Shown: positions 36,952 through 45,402 of the stretch, piece after piece
How positions within the stretch are numbered: the first letter of the stretch is position 1
Layout: each line of letters begins with the position of its first letter
NCBI RefSeq assembly: GCF_000287055.2
Contig: NZ_AJYQ02000137.1
Coordinates: 246,490-310,489, forward strand
Source: Vibrio genomosp. F10 str. ZF-129
Lineage (GTDB): Bacteria > Pseudomonadota > Gammaproteobacteria > Enterobacterales > Vibrionaceae
DNA: 64,000 nucleotides
Direction of reading: 5' to 3'
Position numbers and translations under genes: made by a program
Notes under the pieces: generated by a model
What the model saw: the letters and a program-made list of their open reading frames with translations, nothing else
The model's database searches: none
Told to the model about the DNA's origin: nothing

Positions 36952-38130
36952 TTGAAAAGACGATCAGTCACGAGCTGGCTATGGAGTGGCATAGCGCTGC
37001 TCTTTACTTTTTCACCTTGCGTTTTTGCAGAATCATCAATGAATATGACTCAAGGCGTGACGGGTATTAGCCAGCAAGTCTACGATTTGCACATGCTTAT
37101 TTTTTACATTTGTTGTGCGATTGCCCTCGTTGTCTTTGGGGTGATGTTTTATTCCATTCTTAATCACCGTAAATCTAAAGGCGCCGTTGCCGCTCACTTC
37201 CATGAAAGTACCAAAGTCGAGATTATCTGGACGGTGATACCGATCATCATTTTGGTGGCGATGGCGATTCCGGCGACGAAAACGCTCATTGCAATGGAAG
37301 ATACGTCTCAGTCTGAACTGACAATTAAAGTAACGGGTTCTCAATGGAAATGGCACTACAGTTATTTTGGAGAGGATGTTGAGTTTTATAGTTTACTGGC
37401 AACGTCCTCAAAACAGATCGAAGGTATCGAAGAGAAAGGTGCGCATTACTTACTCGAGGTTGATCATCCACTCGTTGTCCCTATCAATCGAAAGATTCGC
37501 TTTTTAATGACGTCCGACGACGTTATCCACTCTTGGTGGGTACCAGACTTTGCTGTCAAGAAGGATACGATTCCCGGCTTTATTAATGAAGCTTGGACCA
37601 AAATAGATAAGCCTGGTGTCTATCGCGGTCAGTGTGCCGAGTTATGTGGCCGCGCCCATGGGTTTATGCCTATCGTGGTTCATGCCATGGAAGAATCACA
37701 ATATGAAACCTGGTTAGCCGATAAAAAAGCAGAGATAGCGCTGGCTCAGCAACAAGCCAACGCGGCGCTGACTGCCTCGTTGTCACTAGAGGAATTAATG
37801 ACTCAAGGCGAACAGATCTATGTGGATCGCTGTGCCGTCTGTCACCAGGTGGCAGGTACGGGGATACCGGGTGCCTTCCCTGCGATTAAAGGCAGCAAGA
37901 TCGCGACGGGTAACATCGATGATCATTTAGACATCGTGGTGAATGGGCGTTCAGGAACGGCAATGCAAGCGTTTGTGAATCAGCTTAGTGAACAAGAATT
38001 AGCGGCGGTGATTACTTATCAACGGAATGCGTGGGGCAACGATACGGGTGATGTCGTTCAGGCCTCTGATGTCAACGAGTTCAAGGGAAAGTCGTCTCAA
38101 TTAGAAGATCCTAAGGAAGCAGCGCAATGA
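36952..38130 (+). CDS. coxB: Cytochrome c oxidase subunit II with fused cytochrome c
   Basis: 392 residues, starting at TTG 36952 because GAGGAG lies seven bases ahead; the longer frame from 36889 has no signal. A signal peptide is followed by two membrane helices (about 46-70 and 89-110) and a periplasmic cupredoxin domain. CuA ligands are His193, Cys228, Glu230, Cys232, His236 and Met239. The C-terminal ~110 residues are a class I cytochrome c with CAVCH at 294-298. It receives electrons from cytochrome c and passes them to subunit I. It is the first gene of the operon; the next start overlaps its stop (ATGA). Confidence 0.95.
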   Translation: MKRRSVTSWLWSGIALLFTFSPCVFAESSMNMTQGVTGISQQVYDLHMLIFYICCAIALVVFGVMFYSILNHRKSKGAVAAHFHESTKVEIIWTVIPIIILVAMAIPATKTLIAMEDTSQSELTIKVTGSQWKWHYSYFGEDVEFYSLLATSSKQIEGIEEKGAHYLLEVDHPLVVPINRKIRFLMTSDDVIHSWWVPDFAVKKDTIPGFINEAWTKIDKPGVYRGQCAELCGRAHGFMPIVVHAMEESQYETWLADKKAEIALAQQQANAALTASLSLEELMTQGEQIYVDRCAVCHQVAGTGIPGAFPAIKGSKIATGNIDDHLDIVVNGRSGTAMQAFVNQLSEQELAAVITYQRNAWGNDTGDVVQASDVNEFKGKSSQLEDPKEAAQ

Positions 38131-39758
38131 ACAAGTCTATGGATAGCAAAATAAAAGCGGCGCAAGCTACCGATGCCGATATGGGCGGTGCGCATGGCGC
38201 TGATCATGATGAACATCATACTCCGACTGGGATAGGGCGCTGGCTATTTTCAACCAATCACAAAGATATAGGGACTCTATATTTGTGGTTCAGTCTCATC
38301 ATGTTTTTCACCGGTGGGGCGATGGCGATGGTGATTCGGGCGGAATTATTTCAACCAGGATTGCAGCTCGTTGAGCCTGATTTCTTTAATCAAATGACCA
38401 CAGTCCATGGTCTTATCATGGTGTTTGGTGCCGTGATGCCAGCCTTTACCGGGCTCGCGAACTGGATGATACCTATGATGATTGGTGCGCCTGATATGGC
38501 GTTGCCGAGAATGAATAACCTCAGCTTCTGGATTCTACCTTTTGCCTTTTTAATACTGATTGGATCACTCTTTACACCTGCTGGTGGCCCGAACTTTGGT
38601 TGGACATTCTACGCGCCGCTATCAACCACCTTTGGCCCAGATAGTACCGCGTTATTTGTGTTTTCTGTGCACATCATGGGGATCAGTTCAATCATGGGGG
38701 CCATTAATGTCATTGTGACCATTGTAAATATGCGAGCTCCAGGTATGACTTGGTTCAAAATGCCGTTGTTTGTTTGGACATGGCTGATTACCGCCTTTTT
38801 GCTTATCGCCGTCATGCCGGTGTTAGCCGGTGCCGTGACCATGGTTCTGACTGATAAGTATTTTGGCACCAGCTTTTTTGATGCGGCGGGGGGCGGAGAT
38901 CCGGTCTTGTTCCAGCATATATTCTGGTTCTTTGGACACCCTGAAGTTTACATTATGATTTTACCGTCGTTTGGGGTTGTTTCCGCTATATTACCCGCTT
39001 TTAGTGGTAAAAAGCTGTTTGGTTACCATTCAATGGTGTACGCAACGTGCAGTATCGCTTTGTTATCGTTCCTTGTTTGGGCTCACCACATGTTTACCAC
39101 GGGAATGCCGGTTTTTGCGGAACTGTTTTTCATGTATTGCACCATGTTGATCGCAGTGCCCACGGGGGTTAAAGTCTTCAATTGGGTCGCAACAATGTGG
39201 CAGGGTTCGCTGACGTTTGAAACGCCTATGCTGTTTTCTATCGCGTTTATTGTGCTCTTTACGATTGGTGGCCTTTCTGGATTAATGCTTGCGATCGTCC
39301 CCGCTGATTTTCAATATCACGATACTTACTTTGTGGTGGCACATTTCCATTATGTGTTGGTGTCGGGAGCGGTCTTTTCAATTATGGCCGCAGCGTACTA
39401 TTGGCTTCCGAAATGGACCGGGAATATGTACGATGAAAAACTCGGCCTGCTGCACTTTTGGTGCTCTGTTATCTCGGTGAATATTCTCTTCTTCCCTATG
39501 CACTTCTTGGGTTTGGCCGGTATGCCAAGGCGTATTCCTGATTACGCCATCCAGTTTGCCGATGTCAACCAAATCGTCTCAATTGGTGGGTTCATCTTTG
39601 GGTTTTCGCAACTGATTTTTTTATGGGTCGTGATCAAATGTATCCGTGGTGGAAAGAAAGCGCCGGCGAAGCCTTGGGATCGCGCAGAAGGGCTCGAATG
39701 GACAGTGCCTAGCCCTGCGCCCCATCACACGTTCACCACGCCACCTAAAGTGGATTAA
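38127..39758 (+). CDS. coxA: Cytochrome c oxidase subunit I (aa3 type)
   Basis: A 543-residue catalytic subunit with twelve expected membrane helices. Ligand motifs are complete: TTVHGLIMVF (heme a), FFGHPEVYIMILP with the CuB histidine and cross-linked tyrosine, WAHHMFTTGM (two CuB histidines), and HDTYFVVAHFHYVL (heme a3 and a histidines). The HPEVY tyrosine marks an A-type heme-copper oxidase. It has a His-rich N-terminal stretch. It overlaps coxB by four bases and ctaG by one, implying translational coupling. Confidence 0.97.
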   Translation: MNKSMDSKIKAAQATDADMGGAHGADHDEHHTPTGIGRWLFSTNHKDIGTLYLWFSLIMFFTGGAMAMVIRAELFQPGLQLVEPDFFNQMTTVHGLIMVFGAVMPAFTGLANWMIPMMIGAPDMALPRMNNLSFWILPFAFLILIGSLFTPAGGPNFGWTFYAPLSTTFGPDSTALFVFSVHIMGISSIMGAINVIVTIVNMRAPGMTWFKMPLFVWTWLITAFLLIAVMPVLAGAVTMVLTDKYFGTSFFDAAGGGDPVLFQHIFWFFGHPEVYIMILPSFGVVSAILPAFSGKKLFGYHSMVYATCSIALLSFLVWAHHMFTTGMPVFAELFFMYCTMLIAVPTGVKVFNWVATMWQGSLTFETPMLFSIAFIVLFTIGGLSGLMLAIVPADFQYHDTYFVVAHFHYVLVSGAVFSIMAAAYYWLPKWTGNMYDEKLGLLHFWCSVISVNILFFPMHFLGLAGMPRRIPDYAIQFADVNQIVSIGGFIFGFSQLIFLWVVIKCIRGGKKAPAKPWDRAEGLEWTVPSPAPHHTFTTPPKVD

Positions 39759-40393
39759 TGGAGTTGAGTGCAATGAATGCAAAAAATCAACCCAGTAAAC
39801 CCCATAAAAAACTCACGATAAAACTGCTGTTCGCGGTGGTGGCAATGTTTGGATTTGGTTTTGCATTGGTGCCTATTTATGACGTGATGTGCGACACATT
39901 GGGTATCAATGGAAAAACCAATACGAGCTCAGCGATACAGCCAAAGGGAATGGAACCTGATACTTCTCGAACCGTTCGTGTGGAGTTTATGGTCCATATT
40001 AATCAAGGCATGCCTTGGCAATTTGCGCCTAAGCAAACCGTGATGGATGTTCATCCTGGGCAGGTGATACAAACGGCTTATATCGCGTACAACGAATCGG
40101 ACACGGCACTTGTTGGCCAAGCGGTGCCTTCTGTTTCTCCGGGCCTTGGCGCTGCGTATTTTAATAAAATCGAGTGTTTCTGCTTCAATCAACAGCCGCT
40201 GGCAGCCAGTGAAAAAGCGGAAATGCCACTTATTTTCTACATTGAACCCGATATCCCAGATTCCATTCATACATTAACTTTGTCCTATTCTTTATATGAC
40301 ATCACAGATGTTGAGAAAATCAGCCCAACATTGGCGATACAGACCGGGGCGATACAGGCGGATGAAATACGTATTGCAAGGAGCAAACCATGA
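39758..40393 (+). CDS. ctaG: Cytochrome c oxidase assembly protein CtaG/Cox11
   Basis: 211 residues. One membrane helix (LLFAVVAMFGFGFALVPIYD) anchors a periplasmic domain. The copper-binding ECFCFNQQPL motif is intact. It delivers copper to the CuB site of subunit I. The frame begins with TAATG overlap on coxA; a second ATG at 39773 is in frame and may be the real start, with GGAG nine bases before it. Confidence 0.93.
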   Translation: MELSAMNAKNQPSKPHKKLTIKLLFAVVAMFGFGFALVPIYDVMCDTLGINGKTNTSSAIQPKGMEPDTSRTVRVEFMVHINQGMPWQFAPKQTVMDVHPGQVIQTAYIAYNESDTALVGQAVPSVSPGLGAAYFNKIECFCFNQQPLAASEKAEMPLIFYIEPDIPDSIHTLTLSYSLYDITDVEKISPTLAIQTGAIQADEIRIARSKP

Positions 40394-41274
40394 GTTCTAA
40401 ACATCAACATTATTATGTTCCTGCGCACAGTAGTTGGCCTATTCTCGCCGCCGTCGCGTTGTTTCTCGTCGCGGTAGGCGCTGGGTTAACGGTACAGAAC
40501 TTAGAATCCCAAGGCGCTGGAAGTACTTTTGGACGGATTGTGTTATCTATCGGATTTGTGGTGCTACTCGCGATACTTGCAGGTTGGTTTGCCAATGTTG
40601 TATCGGAGTCACTGTCTGGTCTTTATTCCGATCAAATAGATCGTTCATTTCGACAAGGAATGAGTTGGTTTATTTTTTCTGAGGTGATGTTTTTTGGTGC
40701 GTTTTTTGGTGCGTTGTTTTATGCCCGAATGATATCGGTTCCTTGGATCGGTGGGGCGGGTAACAATGCCATGACTCACGAGGTTTTATGGCCCGCCTTT
40801 GAGGCTATGTGGCCTTTGGAGTTGACGCCTGGAGGAGAAACCACTCAAGCGATGCCATGGCAGGGAATACCTCTTGTTAACACCATTTTGTTGCTGCTTT
40901 CTTCCATTACTTTGCATATGGCACACATTAGCCTTGAAACCAATAAACGCATGGCTTTAATCGTCTGGTTAGAGCTGACGATTGTCCTGGCTGGCTTCTT
41001 CTTATATTACCAAATGGTTGAATACAGCCACGCTTATCAGGATATGGGGCTCACGCTGTCGTCGGGTATCTATGGCAATACGTTCTTTTTATTAACCGGC
41101 TTTCATGGTTTGCATGTTTTCCTCGGGACCCTTTTCTTGGTGGTGCTTCTAGGGAGGATTGCAAAAGATCACTTCACACCCCACGACCATTTCGCTTTTC
41201 AAGCGGGGAGTTGGTACTGGCACTTTGTTGACGTAGTGTGGCTGAGTTTGTTTATTTTCGTTTATGTCATCTAG
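40390..41274 (+). CDS. coxC: Cytochrome c oxidase subunit III
   Basis: A 294-residue membrane subunit with about seven hydrophobic segments. FHGLHVFLGTLFLVV and SWYWHFVDVVWLSLFIFVYVI are the usual C-terminal signature. It stabilises the catalytic core and proton uptake. It overlaps ctaG by four bases. The operon continues after a short break with SURF1; the intervening DUF2909 gene is on the other strand. Confidence 0.95.
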   Translation: MSSKHQHYYVPAHSSWPILAAVALFLVAVGAGLTVQNLESQGAGSTFGRIVLSIGFVVLLAILAGWFANVVSESLSGLYSDQIDRSFRQGMSWFIFSEVMFFGAFFGALFYARMISVPWIGGAGNNAMTHEVLWPAFEAMWPLELTPGGETTQAMPWQGIPLVNTILLLLSSITLHMAHISLETNKRMALIVWLELTIVLAGFFLYYQMVEYSHAYQDMGLTLSSGIYGNTFFLLTGFHGLHVFLGTLFLVVLLGRIAKDHFTPHDHFAFQAGSWYWHFVDVVWLSLFIFVYVI

Positions 41275-41308
41275 CTATGTCACCTGGCTATGTCCTCTAA
41301 GAGTGCCA

Positions 41309-41590
41309 TTAATAAGGACGAGAATTAGGTTCTATGAAACCTCCCATCAGCGCAATGAGAATAAGGATGACGACGAAAGCGGAAATCATCACCCGTCGGC
41401 CCAGGTAATAGCTCATGGATCGCTGGGTGCCTTTTTGGGAAGAAGTAGAGTGCTCTGAGTCAGGACTTTGCTCTGAACAAGAACTTTGTTCTGAAGAGGG
41501 AGCTCTCACCATTCTGACTAACGCGATAGCGAGATTGATAACGATAAACAGCAGAAGCAGGATCAAAATGACTTTAAAGAGAAACGACAT
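41309..41590 (-). CDS. DUF2909 twin-transmembrane protein
   Basis: 93 residues on the strand opposite to the cox genes. Two hydrophobic helices (FKVILILLLLFIVINLAIAL and VMISAFVVILILIALMGG) are separated by a Ser/Glu-rich loop built from three 18-bp repeats. AAAGG sits before the ATG at 41590. The frame runs on to 41875, but that part lies antisense to SURF1 and is not family-like. The same placement, between subunit III and SURF1 on the reverse strand, is known from other gammaproteobacterial cox loci. Role in oxidase assembly is unproven. Confidence 0.75.
   Translation of the reverse strand: MSFLFKVILILLLLFIVINLAIALVRMVRAPSSEQSSCSEQSPDSEHSTSSQKGTQRSMSYYLGRRVMISAFVVILILIALMGGFIEPNSRPY
41451..41504. 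repeat. Three 18-bp imperfect tandem repeats in the DUF2909 loop
   Basis: Units 41451-41468, 41469-41486 and 41487-41504 share the core TGCTCTGA...ACTT (third copy TGTTCTGAAGAGGGAGCT). The unit length is a multiple of three, so copy changes keep the frame. Confidence 0.8.
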
Positions 41591-41612
41591 AGTTTGGCCT
41601 TTAAGGACGTTA

Positions 41613-42497
41613 TTGAGTTCAATACGTTTTTGGCTTGGTATGTTGTTAACTGTGGTTGTCTTTTCTGCTTTGGTCAAACTGGGTTTTTGGCAGTTGTCGC
41701 GGGGTGAGGATAAGCAGCAAGTCGAATCTGAATTGTCGCAACGACTTGATGCGTCTTCGATTTCTTTAGATTTGGCGGTGAGCCGCTTTGACCTGCACTC
41801 ATTGACTGGGGTTAAAGTCTCAGTGGATGTCACTCCACTCCCGTTGAGCGATGTCGCGACAGTGCTGTTAGACAACCAAACCTTTGAGGGGAAAGTTGGG
41901 TATCTTGCGTATCAGGTGGTGTCTGACGGTGATCAACGGTTTTTTCTGCTTGAACGAGGCTTTGTGGCAGGTTTAAAGCAGCGGTCACAACTTCCAAATG
42001 TGACATGGATAGATGAGCCACAGGCGATGGAAGGGCGTTTGTACCAAAAGTCGATCAATCCATTAAGCAGCGATCTTGGCTTAGAAATGACCAATCCATT
42101 GCGGATTCAAAACCTCAACATCCCCGAGCTTTCTCGTGAACTGGGCCTCACATTAGAGCCGTTTGTCTTTCAACCTCAGCAAGATGGCTGGCCTTATCAA
42201 CAACCCTGGCAGCCTGTCCCTATGCGTTCAGCTAAGCATTTTGGGTACGCGGTTCAGTGGTTTTCAATGGCGCTGGTTTTTGCGCTATTAAGTGGTTATG
42301 TACTGGTGCGCGCAGTGAAAAAAATAAAGAGACAAGGCCATGATGTCGATGCGAATAACCCGGTTTTGGACGTTAACCAAGATGGCTCAAAAAATATGGA
42401 CTATGCTTTAGAAACTAATGGTTTAGTAGAGGATAAGGGGTTAACAGAAAATACGGGCTTAGCAGAAAATAATCGTCGTCATAAGGAAAAAATATGA
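41613..42497 (+). CDS. SURF1-family cytochrome oxidase assembly factor
   Basis: About 294 residues from TTG 41613, which has AAGGA five bases ahead and does not overlap the divergent DUF2909 gene; ATG 41568 is an alternative with a 23-bp overlap. Two membrane helices (FWLGMLLTVVVFSALV; FSMALVFALLSGYVLV) enclose a periplasmic domain with the motifs LVKLGFWQLSRGEDK and the typical QPQQDGWPYQQPW. It helps heme a insertion into subunit I. The C-terminal tail is unusual: three GLxExx units encoded by 18-bp repeats. The next gene overlaps by four bases. Confidence 0.85.
   Translation: MSSIRFWLGMLLTVVVFSALVKLGFWQLSRGEDKQQVESELSQRLDASSISLDLAVSRFDLHSLTGVKVSVDVTPLPLSDVATVLLDNQTFEGKVGYLAYQVVSDGDQRFFLLERGFVAGLKQRSQLPNVTWIDEPQAMEGRLYQKSINPLSSDLGLEMTNPLRIQNLNIPELSRELGLTLEPFVFQPQQDGWPYQQPWQPVPMRSAKHFGYAVQWFSMALVFALLSGYVLVRAVKKIKRQGHDVDANNPVLDVNQDGSKNMDYALETNGLVEDKGLTENTGLAENNRRHKEKI
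42420..42473 (+). repeat. Three 18-bp repeats encoding GLVEDK-GLTENT-GLAENN
   Basis: In-frame units 42420-42437, 42438-42455 and 42456-42473 near the end of the SURF1 gene. Similar at nucleotide and protein level; copy variation would not shift the frame. Confidence 0.75.
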
Positions 42498-43042
42498 AAA
42501 ATACTGTTTGGCGGGGCCGGCTTTTATTGTTATCGCTTATTTTTGTTTTTGCGATACCAGTGATCAGTGCCAAGTTGATTCTAGCAAACCATTGGTATGA
42601 ACCCGGTGTCACTAACCAAGGGGTGTTAATCGAGCCTTCGACAACATTCAGTCAATTGGGTACGGATAACCCACTAGAGCAACAAAGTTGGCAACTGGCC
42701 TATGCCGTTCCCGAGGTATGCGACACATTCTGCGAAAAACAACTCCATCTTTTGGGCCAAAGCTATATCGCCCTCGGCCAATACAAAGAGCGAGTCGAAC
42801 CCGTACTTCTATTGACACAACGAAGTGATACCAATGCGGTGAAAGACTTTCATTATCGATCTATTGAAGTGACGGAAGCTTTTTCTGAGCGTGTGGGCGA
42901 GTTTGAAACCGTCATCGTTGACCCACTAGGTCAGCTGGTCATTCGATACCCGAAAGCCGTCAATGAAGGCGATCTTGTGGATCAGAGTAAAGGATTACTC
43001 GCAGACTTTAGAAAGCTACTCAAATTATCTCGAGTTGGTTAA
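42494..43042 (+). CDS. SCO-like membrane-anchored thioredoxin-fold protein
   Basis: 182 residues. An N-terminal membrane helix (LLLLSLIFVFAIPVISA) is followed by a periplasmic domain with a CDTFC (CxxxC) motif at about residues 76-80 in the position where SCO copper chaperones have theirs, then a thioredoxin-like progression of strands ending in VIVDPLGQLVIRYPK. Proteins of this type sit between SURF1 and ctaA in other gammaproteobacteria. A copper or thiol role in CuA assembly is likely by context and motif, but unproven. ATGA overlap with SURF1 suggests coupling. Confidence 0.7.
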   Translation: MKNTVWRGRLLLLSLIFVFAIPVISAKLILANHWYEPGVTNQGVLIEPSTTFSQLGTDNPLEQQSWQLAYAVPEVCDTFCEKQLHLLGQSYIALGQYKERVEPVLLLTQRSDTNAVKDFHYRSIEVTEAFSERVGEFETVIVDPLGQLVIRYPKAVNEGDLVDQSKGLLADFRKLLKLSRVG

Positions 43043-43145
43043 GTTGAGTATTTGAGCCGTTAAGTATTGAATCTTTACGTAGTGAGAACTTACGTAAAGA
43101 GAAATAAGCGATGTCTTTCTTGTAGAAGCAAGAAGCAAGGAACAA

Positions 43146-43196
43146 GAAACAGGTAGTAACCAGAAACAGTTAGTAACACGAAACAGTTAGTAATAC
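43146..43196 (+). repeat. Three 17-bp tandem repeats upstream of ctaA
   Basis: GAAACAGGTAGTAACCA, GAAACAGTTAGTAACAC and GAAACAGTTAGTAATAC follow each other without gaps (43146-43162, 43163-43179, 43180-43196), 36 bp before the ctaA start. A small stem TTTACGTA/TACGTAAA lies at 43074-43098 in the same gap. Confidence 0.85.
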
Positions 43197-43232
43197 GAGG
43201 CAATAGGGAACATCTAGAAACAAGGAATGTGT

Positions 43233-44249
43233 ATGAAATTGATGGTGTTAGTTCGAACCGCAATAGTTTTGTCGATTTTTGTCATTGGGATGGGAGCCTA
43301 TACACGTTTGGCGGATGCTGGATTAGGTTGTCCAGATTGGCCAGGATGTTATGGGCAGATTCTAGTGCCAAGCGGACAAGAAATTTCAGAGGCGAACAGC
43401 GCATTTCCAGAGCGAGCGGTTGAACCCCAAAAAGCGTGGTTAGAAATGATTCATCGCTATTTAGCGGGGACATTAGGTCTGATCATTTTTGCTATAACCG
43501 CCTTGTGTATCCGTCAAAAATCAATGACACCAACGCTACCCATTACATTGAGCGTGGTTACTATCTTTCAAGCTTTGTTAGGGATGTGGACAGTCACGCT
43601 AAAACTATTGCCCATTGTGGTGATGGCGCATTTAATCGGTGGATTTTCCGTATTGGCCTTATTATCGATGATCGCGTGGCGATTGAATCGACAGCGTGAA
43701 CCGATCAATCATACGATGATTCCTCCTTCACTGAGAGCCGCTGCATTATTCGCTTTCATTGTGGTCGTCTTACAAGTCATGTTAGGTGGGTGGACTTCCT
43801 CAAACTATGCCGCATTGATGTGTAGCAGCCTACCTATTTGTGAAGGTAACTGGATCGAACAGCTCAATTTCTATTCTGCTTTTGATTTTTTCCAAGCTGG
43901 CCACTCCAATTATGAGTTTGGTGTTCTGGATTACAGCGCTAGGATGACAATTCATGTGTCACACCGGATCGGTGCCATCATTACCGCTCTCGTCGTCATT
44001 TATTTGGCTGCTCGATGCATTGCGAGCGCAGAACCTCAGCTTAGTGGAGTAGGCTGGAGACTACTATTGGTATTGATGCTGCAAGTGGCTCTTGGGGTGA
44101 GTAATGTTCTGCTTTATCTGCCACTCGGCATTGCGGTTGCCCATAATTTAGGGGCGGCACTATTAGTGTTAGCGGTATTGCATACCAATTTTTTACTTTG
44201 GCAGCCTAATAGGGAAATAGAGTTCGGCAAGGAGAGTGTTCATGAATAA
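43233..44249 (+). CDS. ctaA: Heme A synthase (CtaA/Cox15)
   Basis: 338 residues from ATG 43233 (AAGGA six bases ahead); an earlier ATG at 43227 adds two residues. Eight membrane helices are expected. Family marks: TRLADAGLGCPDWPGCYG at the N terminus and four histidines in MIHRYLAG, VMAHLIGG, HVSHRIGA and AVAHNLGA. It oxidises the heme O methyl group to formyl, making heme A for CoxA. It overlaps the downstream ctaB start by eight bases. Confidence 0.93.
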   Translation: MKLMVLVRTAIVLSIFVIGMGAYTRLADAGLGCPDWPGCYGQILVPSGQEISEANSAFPERAVEPQKAWLEMIHRYLAGTLGLIIFAITALCIRQKSMTPTLPITLSVVTIFQALLGMWTVTLKLLPIVVMAHLIGGFSVLALLSMIAWRLNRQREPINHTMIPPSLRAAALFAFIVVVLQVMLGGWTSSNYAALMCSSLPICEGNWIEQLNFYSAFDFFQAGHSNYEFGVLDYSARMTIHVSHRIGAIITALVVIYLAARCIASAEPQLSGVGWRLLLVLMLQVALGVSNVLLYLPLGIAVAHNLGAALLVLAVLHTNFLLWQPNREIEFGKESVHE

Positions 44250-45168
44250 ATCACAAATGGTCATAGAGGAAAGTGTCCAATCTCGACCAAGATCGAAACT
44301 GAAGTCTAAACCGAAATGGAAAGTCTATCTCGCATTAACCAAGCCCAAAGTGATCGCCTTGATGCTATTAACTGCAGTGGTGGGAATGTGCTTATCGACG
44401 ACCAGTCATTTGCCGTGGCAGCCAACTCTGTTTGGGCTGATTGGTATTGGTTTGATGGCCAGCGCCGCCGCCGCATTTAATCACCTAATAGATAGAAGAA
44501 TCGATGCCATCATGGCTCGAACTTTTAAACGCCCTTTGCCTTCCGGAGAAGTGGCCGCAGTGCGTGTTTTCCTGTTTGCTTTATCACTGGGTATCGTTGG
44601 TTTTACATTGTTATACGCCATGGTGAATAGTTTAACCGCATGGTTAACGTTTGCGAGCTTAATCGGTTATGCCGTTGTATATACTTTGTATTTAAAACGA
44701 GCGACACCACAGAATATTGTTATTGCTGGGATAGCCGGAGCAATGCCACCGTTATTAGGTTGGACGGCAATCACGGGTGAATTACACGCGAACGCTTGGT
44801 TACTAGTGATGATTATCTTCATATGGACACCGCCACATTTTTGGGCTTTGGCGATACATAGAAAAGACGATTACGCTCGTGCGGATATCCCTATGTTACC
44901 TGTCACTCATGGCGTTGAGTACACCAAAACGTCGATTCTGCTTTATACCGTGTTGCTCGCGCTTGTTTGTATGTTGCCCGTGTTAGTGGGAATGAGTGGC
45001 GTCATTTATCTCACCGTTTCATTAGCGTTAAGTGCTGGTTTCATTCAATCGGCATGGAAACTGAAATTCACGGATAACAGCGGGCAAGCGATGCAGACGT
45101 TTAAGTTTTCTATCTACCATCTGATGGTTTTGTTTGCAGCGCTGCTGCTCGATCATTACCTCGTCTAG
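44242..45168 (+). CDS. ctaB: Protoheme IX farnesyltransferase (heme O synthase)
   Basis: 308 residues, starting at ATG 44242 with AAGGAG seven bases ahead; GTG 44236 is less likely. UbiA-family membrane enzyme with the Asp-rich motif NHLIDRRIDAIMARTFKRPL and the second motif HRKDDYARADIPML. It transfers farnesyl to heme b, supplying heme O to CtaA. It has an extended basic N terminus (SRPRSKLKSKPKWK). Last gene of the oxidase locus; also called cyoE in quinol oxidase operons. Confidence 0.93.
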   Translation: MNKSQMVIEESVQSRPRSKLKSKPKWKVYLALTKPKVIALMLLTAVVGMCLSTTSHLPWQPTLFGLIGIGLMASAAAAFNHLIDRRIDAIMARTFKRPLPSGEVAAVRVFLFALSLGIVGFTLLYAMVNSLTAWLTFASLIGYAVVYTLYLKRATPQNIVIAGIAGAMPPLLGWTAITGELHANAWLLVMIIFIWTPPHFWALAIHRKDDYARADIPMLPVTHGVEYTKTSILLYTVLLALVCMLPVLVGMSGVIYLTVSLALSAGFIQSAWKLKFTDNSGQAMQTFKFSIYHLMVLFAALLLDHYLV

Positions 45169-45213
45169 CTTTTAGTCAATGATGAGCAAGCAATGAGTAA
45201 GTAATGAATTGGG

Positions 45214-45261
45214 TGTAAATAAAAATATACACCAAAGTTAAAGTGTAAATATATAGGTAAT
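45214..45261 (+). promoter_or_regulatory. TyrR-like box(es) ahead of aroG
   Basis: TGTAAA-N6-TATACA (45214-45231) differs from the TyrR box TGTAAA-N6-TTTACA at one base. A second, weaker TGTAAA half-site with poor right half starts at 45244, 30 bp on. A strong/weak pair is how TyrR represses aromatic genes in E. coli. Function here is inferred. Confidence 0.45.
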
Positions 45262-45402
45262 ATTGCCTTTTGTTTAAATTAATGATTGAACTTTTCCTGC
45301 TTAGTCGATAAGTTACAAGCAACAGGAAATGATTCACCGAGTCCCTGTATTGTATTTGGTACCGATAAACTCGGAAGTTAGACAAATAGGAAGTAGTACG
45401 CA

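Noticed and set aside
41591..41875. Long N-terminal extension of the DUF2909 frame
   Set aside because: It is antisense to SURF1, low in family features, and a good ribosome site sits before ATG 41590.
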